Origin: Pseudaquabacterium pictum
GTDB taxonomy: Bacteria > Pseudomonadota > Gammaproteobacteria > Burkholderiales > Burkholderiaceae_C
Direction of reading: 5' to 3'
Length of the DNA stretch: 64,000 nt
NCBI RefSeq assembly: GCF_005403045.1
Contig: NZ_BJCL01000011.1
Coordinates: 96,832 to 160,831, forward strand
In this document: positions 18,301 to 26,286 of the stretch, one piece after another
Layout: each line of letters starts with the position of its first letter
Position numbering within the stretch: the first letter of the stretch is position 1
Position numbers and translations under genes: made by a program
The notes under the pieces: model-generated
What the model was told of the DNA's origin: nothing
The model's database searches: none
The model's input: only the letters and a program-made list of their open reading frames with translations

Positions 18301-19311
18301 TCAGCCGCCCGGCAGCGGCAGCGATTCGGCCTCGGCCACGCGGGCCAGCGCGTCCTCGAACATCGCCCGCGCGGTGCCGGCCACCCGGTGCAGATGGGTG
18401 TGCAGCGCGGCGTCGTCGGGGCCGCGGTTCACGCACTCGGCGCTGTAGGTCTCGAAGTGGGCCAGCATCATCACCAGCTCGGCGATGTGGCGCGGGCATT
18501 CGCAGGCCATGGTGCCGGAGGCGGCGGCCAGCTGCACCAGGGTGTCGTCGTCGAAGCGGCGCGGCGGCACAGCCGCAGCGCCAGACAGCGGCACCGGCGC
18601 GGTGCCGGTGCTGGCCAGCACCCGAGGCAGGCCGGTGGTGGTGGCCGCCAGCGTGCTGACCAGCGCGCGCAGCGCCGCATCGTCCATCGGCGCGCGGTGC
18701 AGGCTGCAGCCGGCGCGGCGCAGCCGCTCGGCCACCACCTCGGGGCCGAAGCCGTAGACCACCACGGCCTGCTCGGCGCCCAGCTGGCGCATCAGGGCGA
18801 GCAGGCGGCTGGCGCTTTCGGGCTGCAGCGTGGCCAGCTCGGCCACCAGCAGCTCGGCGCGCAGCGGGGCGTCGTCCGGCGCGGCCGCCATGGCCTGCTC
18901 GGCAGCCACCAGGTCGGCCCAGGTGGCCACCCGCTGCACCGCGATGGCACCCAGCCGCCGCGGCAGGCCCAGGCCGATCAGCGCGGCGCGGGCGCGCACC
19001 GGCGGCGTGGCATCGGCCGGCGCGGCCAGCACCGCGCGGGCATCGGCGATCTCCAGCAGGCTGGCCATCGGCAGCCGCGCCAGCGAGCCGATGGCATGGC
19101 CCTGGTCGACCAGCTGCTTGATCAGCAGCAGGCGCTCGACATCGGCGCCCGAGTAGAGCCGGTGGCCGCTGGTGGTGAGCGCCGGGCCCACCACCTGGTA
19201 GCGGCGCTCCCAGATGCGCAGCGTGGCCACCGGGATGCGCACCATGCGCGCCACCGCACCGCTGCGGTAGCGGGGTTGCTCACTTGACACGGGATTGAAT
19301 GAGGCTTGCAT
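18301..19311 (-). CDS. MerR-family regulator with unusual C-terminal Cys/His domain
   Basis: 336 residues. A MerR winged helix is clear at 15-75 (YRSGAVARMVRIPVATLRIW, RRYQVVGP, GHRLYSGADVERLLLI). The middle (about 130-215) resembles the Rossmann part of CarH/LitR-type sensors but lacks a cobalamin His motif. The C-terminal part has CECPRHIAELV...FETYSAEC, two clusters of Cys/His that could bind a metal or cofactor. It heads a same-strand set with a small protein and a methyltransferase, probably its regulon. A 5-bp inverted repeat overlaps its start codon and may be an autoregulatory site. Confidence 0.82.
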   Translation of the reverse strand: MQASFNPVSSEQPRYRSGAVARMVRIPVATLRIWERRYQVVGPALTTSGHRLYSGADVERLLLIKQLVDQGHAIGSLARLPMASLLEIADARAVLAAPADATPPVRARAALIGLGLPRRLGAIAVQRVATWADLVAAEQAMAAAPDDAPLRAELLVAELATLQPESASRLLALMRQLGAEQAVVVYGFGPEVVAERLRRAGCSLHRAPMDDAALRALVSTLAATTTGLPRVLASTGTAPVPLSGAAAVPPRRFDDDTLVQLAAASGTMACECPRHIAELVMMLAHFETYSAECVNRGPDDAALHTHLHRVAGTARAMFEDALARVAEAESLPLPGG

Positions 19312-19319
19312 CCAGCAAG
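19305..19319. promoter_or_regulatory. Short inverted repeat over the merR start, possible operator
   Basis: CTTGC and GCAAG flank ATCCA, which contains part of the start codon of the MerR-family gene. TTGACT lies just outside it on the regulator's strand. MerR proteins commonly bind such dyads to control their own transcription; here it is only a candidate. Confidence 0.3.
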
Positions 19320-19401
19320 TCTAGTCAACTCCGGGTCGAATGGGGCAATTCTTTGAGGGTTGCGGTGATATGAACTCGAAATGTCTCGATGTTGTGCCGC
19401 A

Positions 19402-20661
19402 TCAGCCCCGGCGGCGCTTCAGCGCACCCAGTGCGGCAACGCCGCCCAGCAGCAGCGCCCAAGTCTGCGGCTCGGGCACGGCGGCGGCCTGCAGGGCGGC
19501 CACGCCGGTGTCGGGGAAGTCGGTGAACACGCCGTCCACGCCCAGCTGCATGTAGTAGGCCATCTCGGCCTGCGGGTCGGCGAAGCCGTAGCCGCTGGCG
19601 TCGTTGCGGAAGGTCCAGGTGTGCACCAGCAGGCCGGCGGCATGGGCCGCCTCGATGACGCCGGTGCTGCCGTCGACGCGGCGGTCGTTGATGTTGATGG
19701 TGCCATTGCCGTCGCGGTCGATGCCGTCGGCCACCGTCTTCACCAGGTAGGGCTTCCAGGGGCCGATGCCGTCGGCGTAGGTGGCCACCATGCGCAGGCC
19801 GACATCGCTGACGAGATCGGCGAAGGTCAGCGTGCGGCCGCGGGCGGCCTGGTCGTAGGGCCGGTCGTAGGGCGCCACCAGCGACATGCTGCCATCGGGG
19901 TTGACGTCGTCGGCATCGACCAGCTGCACCAGCTTGATGTCGGTCCTGGTGTTCAGGTACTGCAGGTTGTTGACCTCGAAGCTCTGGATGAACACCGGCG
20001 CGGCGCCGGTGTTGCCGTAGGCCGCGTGCAGCGTGGCCACCAGGGTGTCTTCGAAGTAGGTGGCGGGGCGGCCGGCGGCCACCGACACATCGCGGCTGTA
20101 GGTGCTGTGCTTCAGTTCGGGATAGATGCCGATCGTGCGGCCGGTGGCCTGGCTCTGCGCCTTGGCCAGGCTGATCACCTCGTCCAGCGTCGGGATGCTG
20201 CGGTCGTTGTCGAAGGCGGTCTGGTTGCGGCTGTAGTCCACCAGGCGGCCGCGGGTCTGCACCGCCTGCAGTGTCTTGATCTCGGCCAGGGTGAAGGTGT
20301 CGGCGAAGTAGGCGGTGGTCTGCACGCCGTCGAGCATGCGGGTGCTCTTGCGGTCGGCGCCGAACTTGGACGCCACGTCGGTGGTGCCGTCCAGGATGGG
20401 CTCGTGGCGGGCGATCAGCACGCCGTCGCGGGTGAGCACCAGGTCGGGCTCGATGTAGTTGGCGCCCATCTTGATCGCCAGCGCATAGCTGGCCAGGGTG
20501 TGCTCGGGCCGGTAGCCCGAGGCGCCGCGGTGGCCGATGACGATCGGCGCGGCGCCGTCCAGCGTGTTCCAGGTGGTGGCGCGGGCGGCCGGGCTGGCCA
20601 GCAGGGTGATGGCGGCGGTGATGCCGGCGGCCAGGGCCAGGTGGTGGCGGGTGCTTGTCAT
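19402..20661 (-). CDS. Glycerophosphodiester phosphodiesterase with PEP-CTERM sorting signal
   Basis: 419 residues. A signal peptide ends near ARATTW (residue 30). The catalytic GDPD start IVIGHRGASGYRPEHTL, then ANYIEPDL and ARHEPILD, give the His/Glu/Asp metal-dependent active site, and IYPELKHSTY follows. The C-terminus is VPEPQTWALLLGGVAAL and then KRRRG: the PEP-CTERM motif, a transmembrane segment and a basic tail that exosortase recognises. It would act on the cell surface or in exopolysaccharide, cleaving glycerophosphodiesters. An AGGAG site precedes the ATG. The catalytic domain carries a long insert (about residues 280-340) before the final motifs. Confidence 0.9.
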   Translation of the reverse strand: MTSTRHHLALAAGITAAITLLASPAARATTWNTLDGAAPIVIGHRGASGYRPEHTLASYALAIKMGANYIEPDLVLTRDGVLIARHEPILDGTTDVASKFGADRKSTRMLDGVQTTAYFADTFTLAEIKTLQAVQTRGRLVDYSRNQTAFDNDRSIPTLDEVISLAKAQSQATGRTIGIYPELKHSTYSRDVSVAAGRPATYFEDTLVATLHAAYGNTGAAPVFIQSFEVNNLQYLNTRTDIKLVQLVDADDVNPDGSMSLVAPYDRPYDQAARGRTLTFADLVSDVGLRMVATYADGIGPWKPYLVKTVADGIDRDGNGTININDRRVDGSTGVIEAAHAAGLLVHTWTFRNDASGYGFADPQAEMAYYMQLGVDGVFTDFPDTGVAALQAAAVPEPQTWALLLGGVAALGALKRRRG

Positions 20662-20861
20662 GGGGCTCTCCTCGGTGGTGAACCGCGCAGCTTGGCGGCC
20701 CCGCGTGACGGCCTGTTGACAGCCCGCCACGGCAGCGGCCCGTCCGCGCAAGGCGCGGTTCGTCGCGCCGCAACGCGGCTGGTCGCAAGCCGCATGCGCC
20801 GCGGCGGGCGGCTGCCTACAGTCCACCCATCGACACCCCGCCACCACCCCAGGAGCCCACC

Positions 20862-21056
20862 ATGACCACCCCCCAAGCCCTGCAGATCCGCCTGCCCCAG
20901 CAACTGCTGGCCCTGGCCTTGTCGGCCCTGGTGACGACGGCGGTGGTCGGTGGCCTGCTGGGCCTGGCCGAGGCCGACCGCGCCGCGCTGCTGGCGCAGC
21001 ACCTGCAGTCCGCGCCGCAGGCCATCGCCCAGATGCTGCTGGCACCGCAGGCCTGA
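20862..21056 (+). CDS. Small membrane protein, 64 residues
   Basis: The sequence has one strongly hydrophobic stretch (QLLALALSALVTTAVVGGLL, residues 14-33) between short polar ends, and a helical tail. An AGGAG site 6-7 bp before the ATG, a -10-like TACAGT at about 20816 and a strong terminator 60 bp after the stop all support a real single-gene transcript. The family is unknown; similar tiny single-pass proteins are common in Burkholderiales. It is divergent from the PEP-CTERM phosphodiesterase gene. Confidence 0.65.
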   Translation: MTTPQALQIRLPQQLLALALSALVTTAVVGGLLGLAEADRAALLAQHLQSAPQAIAQMLLAPQA

Positions 21057-21118
21057 GGCCCGGGCAGCGGGGCCCGCCCGCCTCCTCTGCAGCCCTGTGA
21101 TCCAGGGCGCACTTCACG

Positions 21119-21145
21119 GGCCGGCGCAACGCCGGCTCTTTTTTT
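21119..21145 (+). terminator. Rho-independent terminator
   Basis: GCCGGC pairs with GCCGGC around a GCAAC loop, followed by TCTTTTTTT. It ends the transcript of the small membrane protein gene and lies 13 bp before the stop of the convergent chemoreceptor gene. It is the clearest intrinsic terminator in the window. Confidence 0.88.
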
Positions 21146-21157
21146 GTCCGCGGCGCG

Positions 21158-22588
21158 TCAGGCTGCCGTGGCGGTGGACAGGCGGAACGATGCCACCACC
21201 TGCGCCAGCTGGCCGGCCTGCTCGTTCAGGCTCTCGGCGGCGGCGGCGCTCTGCTCCACCAGCGCGGCGTTCTGCTGCGTCATGCCGTCGAGCTCGCCCA
21301 CCGCGGCATGCACCTGGCCGATGCCGGCGCGCTGCTCCTGGTTGGCGGCGCTGATCTCGCCGATCACGTCGGACACGCGGCGGATGCCGCCGACGATCTC
21401 GTCCATCATCGTGCCGGCCTGCTGCACCAGGCTGCTGCCCGAATCCACCTTCTCGACACTCGCGCCGATCAGGCCCTTGATCTCGCGCGCGGCGGCCGCG
21501 CTGCGCTGGGCCAGATTCCGCACCTCGGTGGCGACCACGGCAAAGCCGCGGCCCTGCTCGCCGGCCCGCGCGGCTTCCACCGCCGCGTTCAGGGCCAGGA
21601 TGTTGGTCTGGAAGGCGATGCCGTCGATGGTGCCGATGATGTCGGCGATCCTGTGGCTGGAGGCGCTGATGTCGCCCATGTTGGCCACCACCTGCTGGAC
21701 CACCTCGCCACCGCGCTGCGCGGCCTGCACCGCCGACTGCGCCAGCTGGTTGGCAGTGGCAGCGGCATCGGCACTCTGCTGCACCGTGCCCATCAGCTGG
21801 GCCATGGCGCTGGCGGTGTGCTGCAGGTTGCTGGCGGCCTGCTCGGTGCGCTGGCTCAGGTCGGTGCTGCCGCTGGCCACCTCGCTCGAGGCGGTGGCGA
21901 TGTTGCCGGTGGTCTGGCTGACGCTGACCATCGCGTCGTTCAGCCGCAGCACGGCGGTGCGCAGGGCCTGGCCCATCGGCGTGCGGGTGGGCAGGCCGCC
22001 CACATCCAGGGCCAGGGACTGGCCGTTGCCCATGTGGGAAACGATGGCGCTGACCTCGTCGCTGGCATCGACGCCGCGGCGCATCAGCACCGCCATGTAG
22101 ATCTCGAAGGCGGTCTGCGCCACCACATAGCCGGCATGGGCCAGCACACGGGTGAAGCTGGGCTCGGTGAGGCAGAACACGCCGACGCCGGCGGCCTGCA
22201 GGCGGTCGAACACCACATGGTGCACGGCGATCAGGCCGGCGGCCGCCACGATGGGCCGCCAGTCGCGGTAGACCAGCAGCATGCCCAGGGTGACGAACAC
22301 GCCGAAGTGCAGTTCGAGCGTGCCGCGGCCCAGCTGGATGTGCAGGGCCGTCATCCCCATCAGGCAGCAGGCCAGCACCAGGCGGGCCAGCAGCGTGCCG
22401 CCGGCCAGCGTGCCCGCCGCCACGCCAACGGCCAGCAGCGGAATGCCGACCGACAGCGCGGTGCCCAACTGGTCGAACTGCTGGCCCAGCGCGAGGGCGA
22501 TCAGACCGCTGACGGCCAGGGCGGCCATCATCAGCCGGTCGGCGGTGCGGGACAGGGCGTTGGTGGTGGGCAGGGAACTGCTGTGCAT
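21158..22588 (-). CDS. Methyl-accepting chemotaxis protein, polytopic N-terminus
   Basis: 476 residues. The N-terminal 190 residues contain about six hydrophobic segments and no periplasmic sensor domain. The cytoplasmic part has the conserved hairpin [20 protein letters not shown] followed by [21 protein letters not shown], the CheA/CheW contact region, with methylation-helix Glu/Gln/Ala repeats on both sides. No C-terminal NWETF-like pentapeptide is present, so CheR tethering is unlikely. A FliA-type promoter lies 72 bp upstream, placing it in the flagellar regulon. The signal sensed is unknown; energy or membrane state is a reasonable guess. Confidence 0.92.
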   Translation of the reverse strand: MHSSSLPTTNALSRTADRLMMAALAVSGLIALALGQQFDQLGTALSVGIPLLAVGVAAGTLAGGTLLARLVLACCLMGMTALHIQLGRGTLELHFGVFVTLGMLLVYRDWRPIVAAAGLIAVHHVVFDRLQAAGVGVFCLTEPSFTRVLAHAGYVVAQTAFEIYMAVLMRRGVDASDEVSAIVSHMGNGQSLALDVGGLPTRTPMGQALRTAVLRLNDAMVSVSQTTGNIATASSEVASGSTDLSQRTEQAASNLQHTASAMAQLMGTVQQSADAAATANQLAQSAVQAAQRGGEVVQQVVANMGDISASSHRIADIIGTIDGIAFQTNILALNAAVEAARAGEQGRGFAVVATEVRNLAQRSAAAAREIKGLIGASVEKVDSGSSLVQQAGTMMDEIVGGIRRVSDVIGEISAANQEQRAGIGQVHAAVGELDGMTQQNAALVEQSAAAAESLNEQAGQLAQVVASFRLSTATAA

Positions 22589-22659
22589 GGGCGGACCTTG
22601 GAGGCAGACGACAGAAGCACCGGGGACAGCAGGAACCCGGCATCGGATGTGCCTTCGGG

Positions 22660-22686
22660 CTATCGGCTGCCGCGCCGCGTCCTTGA
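22660..22686 (-). promoter_or_regulatory. Putative sigma-28 (FliA) promoter of the chemoreceptor gene
   Basis: On the minus strand TCAAGGAC, an 11-nt spacer, then GCCGATAG. This matches the flagellar consensus TAAAGTTT-N11-GCCGATAA in layout and in the whole -10 core. It lies 72 bp upstream of the chemoreceptor start. Confidence 0.8.
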
Positions 22687-22756
22687 GGCCGCCACCGGCA
22701 CGCCGGGGCCGGCGGCGTACCATCCTGCATGGCACAGGGGTGCCTGGGAGCAGGCG

Positions 22757-23038
22757 ATGAAGGCAGTGTGGAACGGCGTGGTGATCGCCGAGAGCGACGA
22801 CACCGTGGTGGTCGAGGGCAACCACTACTTTCCCGAGGCGGCGGTCAACCGCCACTACCTGGCCTTCAGCAACCACCGCACGTCCTGCGCCTGGAAGGGC
22901 CAGGCGCGGTACCACAGCCTGCTGGTCAACGGCGAGCTGAACCCTGACGCCGTCTGGTACTACCCCGAGCCCAGCGAGGCCGCCGCCAACATCAAGGGGC
23001 GGCTGGCCTTCTGGAAAGGCGTGCAGGTCGTCGACTGA
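22757..23038 (+). CDS. DUF427 domain protein
   Basis: 93 residues, a complete single DUF427 domain: start [21 protein letters not shown], core [12 protein letters not shown]...[20 protein letters not shown], and end [20 protein letters not shown]. The fold is a small beta barrel of unknown function found across bacteria and fungi. A GGAG site precedes the ATG. It is divergent from the chemoreceptor and convergent with the pirin gene (12 bp apart). Confidence 0.92.
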   Translation: MKAVWNGVVIAESDDTVVVEGNHYFPEAAVNRHYLAFSNHRTSCAWKGQARYHSLLVNGELNPDAVWYYPEPSEAAANIKGRLAFWKGVQVVD

Positions 23039-23050
23039 CCCGCACGCTGG

Positions 23051-23929
23051 TCAGGCGAGGCGGCCGGCCTGGAAGTCTTCCACCGCGGTCATCAGCTCGT
23101 CGCGGGTGTTCATCACGAACGGGCCGTACTGGGCGATGGGCTCGCGCAGCGGCGCGCCGGCGATCAGCAGCGCCCGTGCCGGGGCCTCACCGGCCTGCAG
23201 CACCACGCCATCGGCCGCCGCATCCTGCGCCAGCACCGCCATGCGCTGCACCGGTACGGCGGTCTCGCCCACCTGCAGCGCGCCACGGTAGACATAGACG
23301 AAGCCATGGTGGCCGGCCGGCAGGGCCTGCTCGAAGCGCGCGCCGGCGTCCAGGTGGATGTCCAGGTAGACCGGTTCAGTGCGCGGGCGCTGCACCGCGC
23401 CGGCCACGCCCTGGCTGCTGCCGGCGATCACCCGCACCCGCACGCCGGGGGCGTTGAACTCGGGGATCTGCGCCGACGGGATGTCGCGGTAGGAGGGCGG
23501 CTGCATCTTGTCTGCGCTGTGCAGGTTCAGCCACAGCTGGAAGCCTTCCATCACGCCTTCGGTCTGCTCGGGCAGCTCGCTGTGGATGACACCACGGCCG
23601 GCGGTCATCCACTGCACCGCGCCGTCGTCCAGCAGGCCTTTGTTGCCGGCGGAATCGCGGTGGCGCATGCGGCCGCGCAGCATGTAGGTGATGGTCTCGA
23701 AGCCGCGGTGCGGGTGGTCGGGGAAGCCGGCGATGTAGTCGCCCGGCGTGTCGGAGCCGAAGGCGTCGAGCATCAGGAAGGGGTCGAGCCGGCGCTGCAG
23801 CGGCTGGGTGAGCACGCGGGTGAGCTTGACGCCGGCGCCGTCGCTGGTGGGCTGGCCGGCCACCAGGCGCTCGACACGGCGCGGGGTGGTGACCGGGGCG
23901 GAGGTGGTGGGGGTGCGGGTGGTGTCCAT
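23051..23929 (-). CDS. Pirin family protein (quercetinase-like cupin)
   Basis: 292 residues from the ATG at 23929. The first cupin has FPDHPHRGFETITYMLRG, which carries two His ligands, and IHSELPE supplies the others. The C-terminal cupin starts near VYVYRGALQVG. These are the metal-binding signatures of pirins, iron-dependent quercetin 2,3-dioxygenase-like proteins that in bacteria are redox or stress linked. The first 20 residues are Thr/Pro-rich and probably disordered. It is divergent from the nuclease-like gene with about 95 bp between. Confidence 0.9.
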   Translation of the reverse strand: MDTTRTPTTSAPVTTPRRVERLVAGQPTSDGAGVKLTRVLTQPLQRRLDPFLMLDAFGSDTPGDYIAGFPDHPHRGFETITYMLRGRMRHRDSAGNKGLLDDGAVQWMTAGRGVIHSELPEQTEGVMEGFQLWLNLHSADKMQPPSYRDIPSAQIPEFNAPGVRVRVIAGSSQGVAGAVQRPRTEPVYLDIHLDAGARFEQALPAGHHGFVYVYRGALQVGETAVPVQRMAVLAQDAAADGVVLQAGEAPARALLIAGAPLREPIAQYGPFVMNTRDELMTAVEDFQAGRLA

Positions 23930-24024
23930 GGCGCCATGGTGGCACGCCCGCCGGGCGTGCAGCCGCCAACGGTTTTGAACGCGGCGTTCGAAACCGGGGC
24001 CTTGCAGCGCTAGGCTTGGCAGCC

Positions 24025-24768
24025 ATGAGCAGCCCCGCACCGCCCGCCATCGGCACCGCCCACCACCGCCGCCTGCGCGCGGTGTGGCATTCGGCCGGCT
24101 GGCCGTACCAGGACCTGCTGGAGGTGGAGCTGCTCACCGCCGGCCTGCTGCAGCGCCAGCAGGACGCCCAGGGCCGCGACACCGTGCGTGTCACCGATGC
24201 CGGCCTGCAGCTGCTGCACCAGACGCTGCTGAAGAACCGCGCCGCGCGCGACGAGCATGAGCAGCTGGTGGCCCAGGTGGCCCGCGCCATGCAGCGCGCC
24301 GGCCGGGTGGTGTGGCGCGGGCTGAGCCTGCGGGCGCGGGTGGGCGGCGAGGCCGGCATCGACGGCGAGGCCGAGCCCAGCTGGGCCATCGCCATGCCCG
24401 ATGTCTATTCGATCCGCCACACCACGGTGGAGGACTACGTGGAACCGGTGGCGCACGAGATCAAGGTGCGCCGCGCCGACCTGCTGGCCGACTTGCGCCG
24501 TCCGGCCAAGGGCGAGGCCTACCGCTGGCTGAGCGGCGAGTGCTGGTACGTACTCCGCGCCGGCATTGCCCGGCCCGAGGAGATCCCGCCGGTCTACGGC
24601 GTGCTGGTCGCCGAAGCCGACGGCGGCCTGGACGTGGCCCGCCCGGCGCCGCGCCGGCCGATGCGCTTGCCTTTCATGGTGTGGATGGCGCTGGCCCGGG
24701 CCACGCCCGAGCCGGTGGACGACGACGCCCAGCCGGGGCTGGGCGCCGTGCCCGACGCTCCGGGCTGA
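24025..24768 (+). CDS. Putative PD-(D/E)XK nuclease-like protein (MmcB-type)
   Basis: 247 residues from the ATG at 24025. An N-terminal winged-helix-like part (residues 8-60: HHRRLRAVWHSAGWPYQDLLE, TVRVTDAGLQLL) is followed by MPDVYSIRHT (Asp) and then VAHEIKVRRADLLADL (E-x-K). This is the spacing of the PD-(D/E)XK nuclease core, as in the MmcB DNA-repair family. The following YRWLSGECWYVL fits the last strand. Biochemical activity is inference. No operon partner is evident: pirin is divergent, and the subtilisin-like protease gene converges 7 bp away. Confidence 0.65.
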   Translation: MSSPAPPAIGTAHHRRLRAVWHSAGWPYQDLLEVELLTAGLLQRQQDAQGRDTVRVTDAGLQLLHQTLLKNRAARDEHEQLVAQVARAMQRAGRVVWRGLSLRARVGGEAGIDGEAEPSWAIAMPDVYSIRHTTVEDYVEPVAHEIKVRRADLLADLRRPAKGEAYRWLSGECWYVLRAGIARPEEIPPVYGVLVAEADGGLDVARPAPRRPMRLPFMVWMALARATPEPVDDDAQPGLGAVPDAPG

Positions 24769-24774
24769 TGCGGC

Positions 24775-26169
24775 TCAGCGGCAGGGTTTGTCCACCGCCT
24801 GCTGGTCCGCCACCGCGGCCCAGGCGTCGATCTGCCGCAGCGATGTGGCGCACAGGCCGGCCGAGCGGTCGGTCAGGCGCTTCATCACGTCCTCGCCGGT
24901 CCACTGGCGTTGCGTGGGCTGGCCAACGGTGCCGTCCTTGGGCACGGTGGCCAGCAGCAGCGCGGCGCTGCCGGCCACCAGCGGCGCGGCCATCGAGGTG
25001 CCGCTCCAGGTGCCCCAGCCGCCACCCGGCACGGTGCTGACCACCGCCTCGCCCGGCGCGGCGATGCGCACCCAGCTGCCCCAGTTGGAGAAGCTGGCGA
25101 TAAGGTGCGCCGCGGTGCTGGCCGCCACGCTGAGCGTGCCTTTCACATCCTCGGCGGCGGGGTACTGCATTTCCACGTCGCTGCCGGAGTTGCCCGCCGC
25201 TGAGGCCACCACCGCGCCGAAGCGGTTGGCGCAGCGCAGGCGGTCGGCGTCGAAGCCGGGGTGCTGGACATCGTCATCGTCGTCGTCGAACTGGCAGCTG
25301 GCCAGTTGGACCGCCAGCGTCAGCAACTGGGTGGGGGCGGTGGTGCCCAGGCTCAGGTTGATGACATGCGCGCCATCGTCGGTGCCGGGCTGGCCGTCGG
25401 GGTCGACCGCCCAGGTCAGGGCCTCGGCCAGCACCCACACATTGCCGCGGCCCTGGGTGTCGAGCACCCGCACCGGCATCAGCCGCGCGCCCGGTGCGGC
25501 CAGGGCCACCAGACCGGCGACATGCGTGCCGTGGCCGAAGCCCGCGTCGGCGCGGCTGCCGGCCTCGGCGGGGATGGCGTCGCCGTCGACGAAGTCGTAA
25601 CCCAGCACGCTGCCGCCGGCGCGCCGCGCCAGCCGGTTGGCCAGCGCGGGGTGCTGCAGGTCGACGCCGGTGTCGAGCACCGCCACGCGCACGCCGCGGC
25701 CGGTGCTCAGGCCATGGGCGGCGGGCAGGTTCAGGCTCTGCGGCACCCACTGGGTGGCGTAGGTGCGGGCGTCGCCGCCGATCAGCCACACCGAGTTGCG
25801 TTGGCCCTCGGGCATCTGGCTGGCGAGGTTGCGTTCGGCGAAGCGCACGTCGCTGTCCTGCTGCAGGGCGGCCAGCAGGCTGTCGGCGGACTGCGCACCG
25901 GCCGGCCGCACGCGGTAGATCGGCCGCTGGCCGAACTGATCCAGCACCCGCAGGCCGTGCCGCGCGGCCACCGCGCCGATGCCGGCATCGCGGCGAAGCT
26001 GCAGCACCAGGTCGGCGGTGCTGGCGGCCTGGGCCGGGCGCAGCGCGCTGGTGGTCTGGTCGGGCACGGCGTCGGCCGCGGCGGTCTCGGGCAGCGGGTC
26101 GCCGCCGCCGCAGGCGGCCAGCAGGCCGGCTGCCAGCAGCGCCACGATGGGAGAAGGTTTGAAGCGCAT
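24775..26169 (-). CDS. S8 (subtilisin) family serine protease lipoprotein
   Basis: 464 residues. The N-terminus is a lipoprotein signal with lipobox LAAC (Cys20). Because no Asp follows directly, outer-membrane sorting is expected. The triad is Asp166 (VAVLDTGVD), His213 (GFGHGTHVAG) and Ser392 (WSGTSMAAP), with the oxyanion Asn327 in AAGNSG. Residues 50-120 resemble an inhibitor I9-like prodomain. A run of six Asp (295-300) lies in a surface loop. The ATG at 26169 is chosen over 26175 because GAGG is spaced 6 nt from it. It follows the CHAT gene on the same strand after 117 bp, as part of the sigma/CHAT module. Confidence 0.92.
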   Translation of the reverse strand: MRFKPSPIVALLAAGLLAACGGGDPLPETAAADAVPDQTTSALRPAQAASTADLVLQLRRDAGIGAVAARHGLRVLDQFGQRPIYRVRPAGAQSADSLLAALQQDSDVRFAERNLASQMPEGQRNSVWLIGGDARTYATQWVPQSLNLPAAHGLSTGRGVRVAVLDTGVDLQHPALANRLARRAGGSVLGYDFVDGDAIPAEAGSRADAGFGHGTHVAGLVALAAPGARLMPVRVLDTQGRGNVWVLAEALTWAVDPDGQPGTDDGAHVINLSLGTTAPTQLLTLAVQLASCQFDDDDDDVQHPGFDADRLRCANRFGAVVASAAGNSGSDVEMQYPAAEDVKGTLSVAASTAAHLIASFSNWGSWVRIAAPGEAVVSTVPGGGWGTWSGTSMAAPLVAGSAALLLATVPKDGTVGQPTQRQWTGEDVMKRLTDRSAGLCATSLRQIDAWAAVADQQAVDKPCR

Positions 26170-26286
26170 GGCCATCCTCGGACAGGGAGTCGGTGTCTCT
26201 GCACGGAGCGCGCTGACGCCGACTTCGTACGCAGGACAGACCGATTCCGGCCCGCCGGGTTGCAGCACCCCCCCGAACCGGGGAGG

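Noticed and set aside
26270..26286. CCCCG-GTT-CGGGG stem after the CHAT stop as a terminator
   Set aside because: Only 5 bp with no U-run; read-through to the protease gene is more likely.
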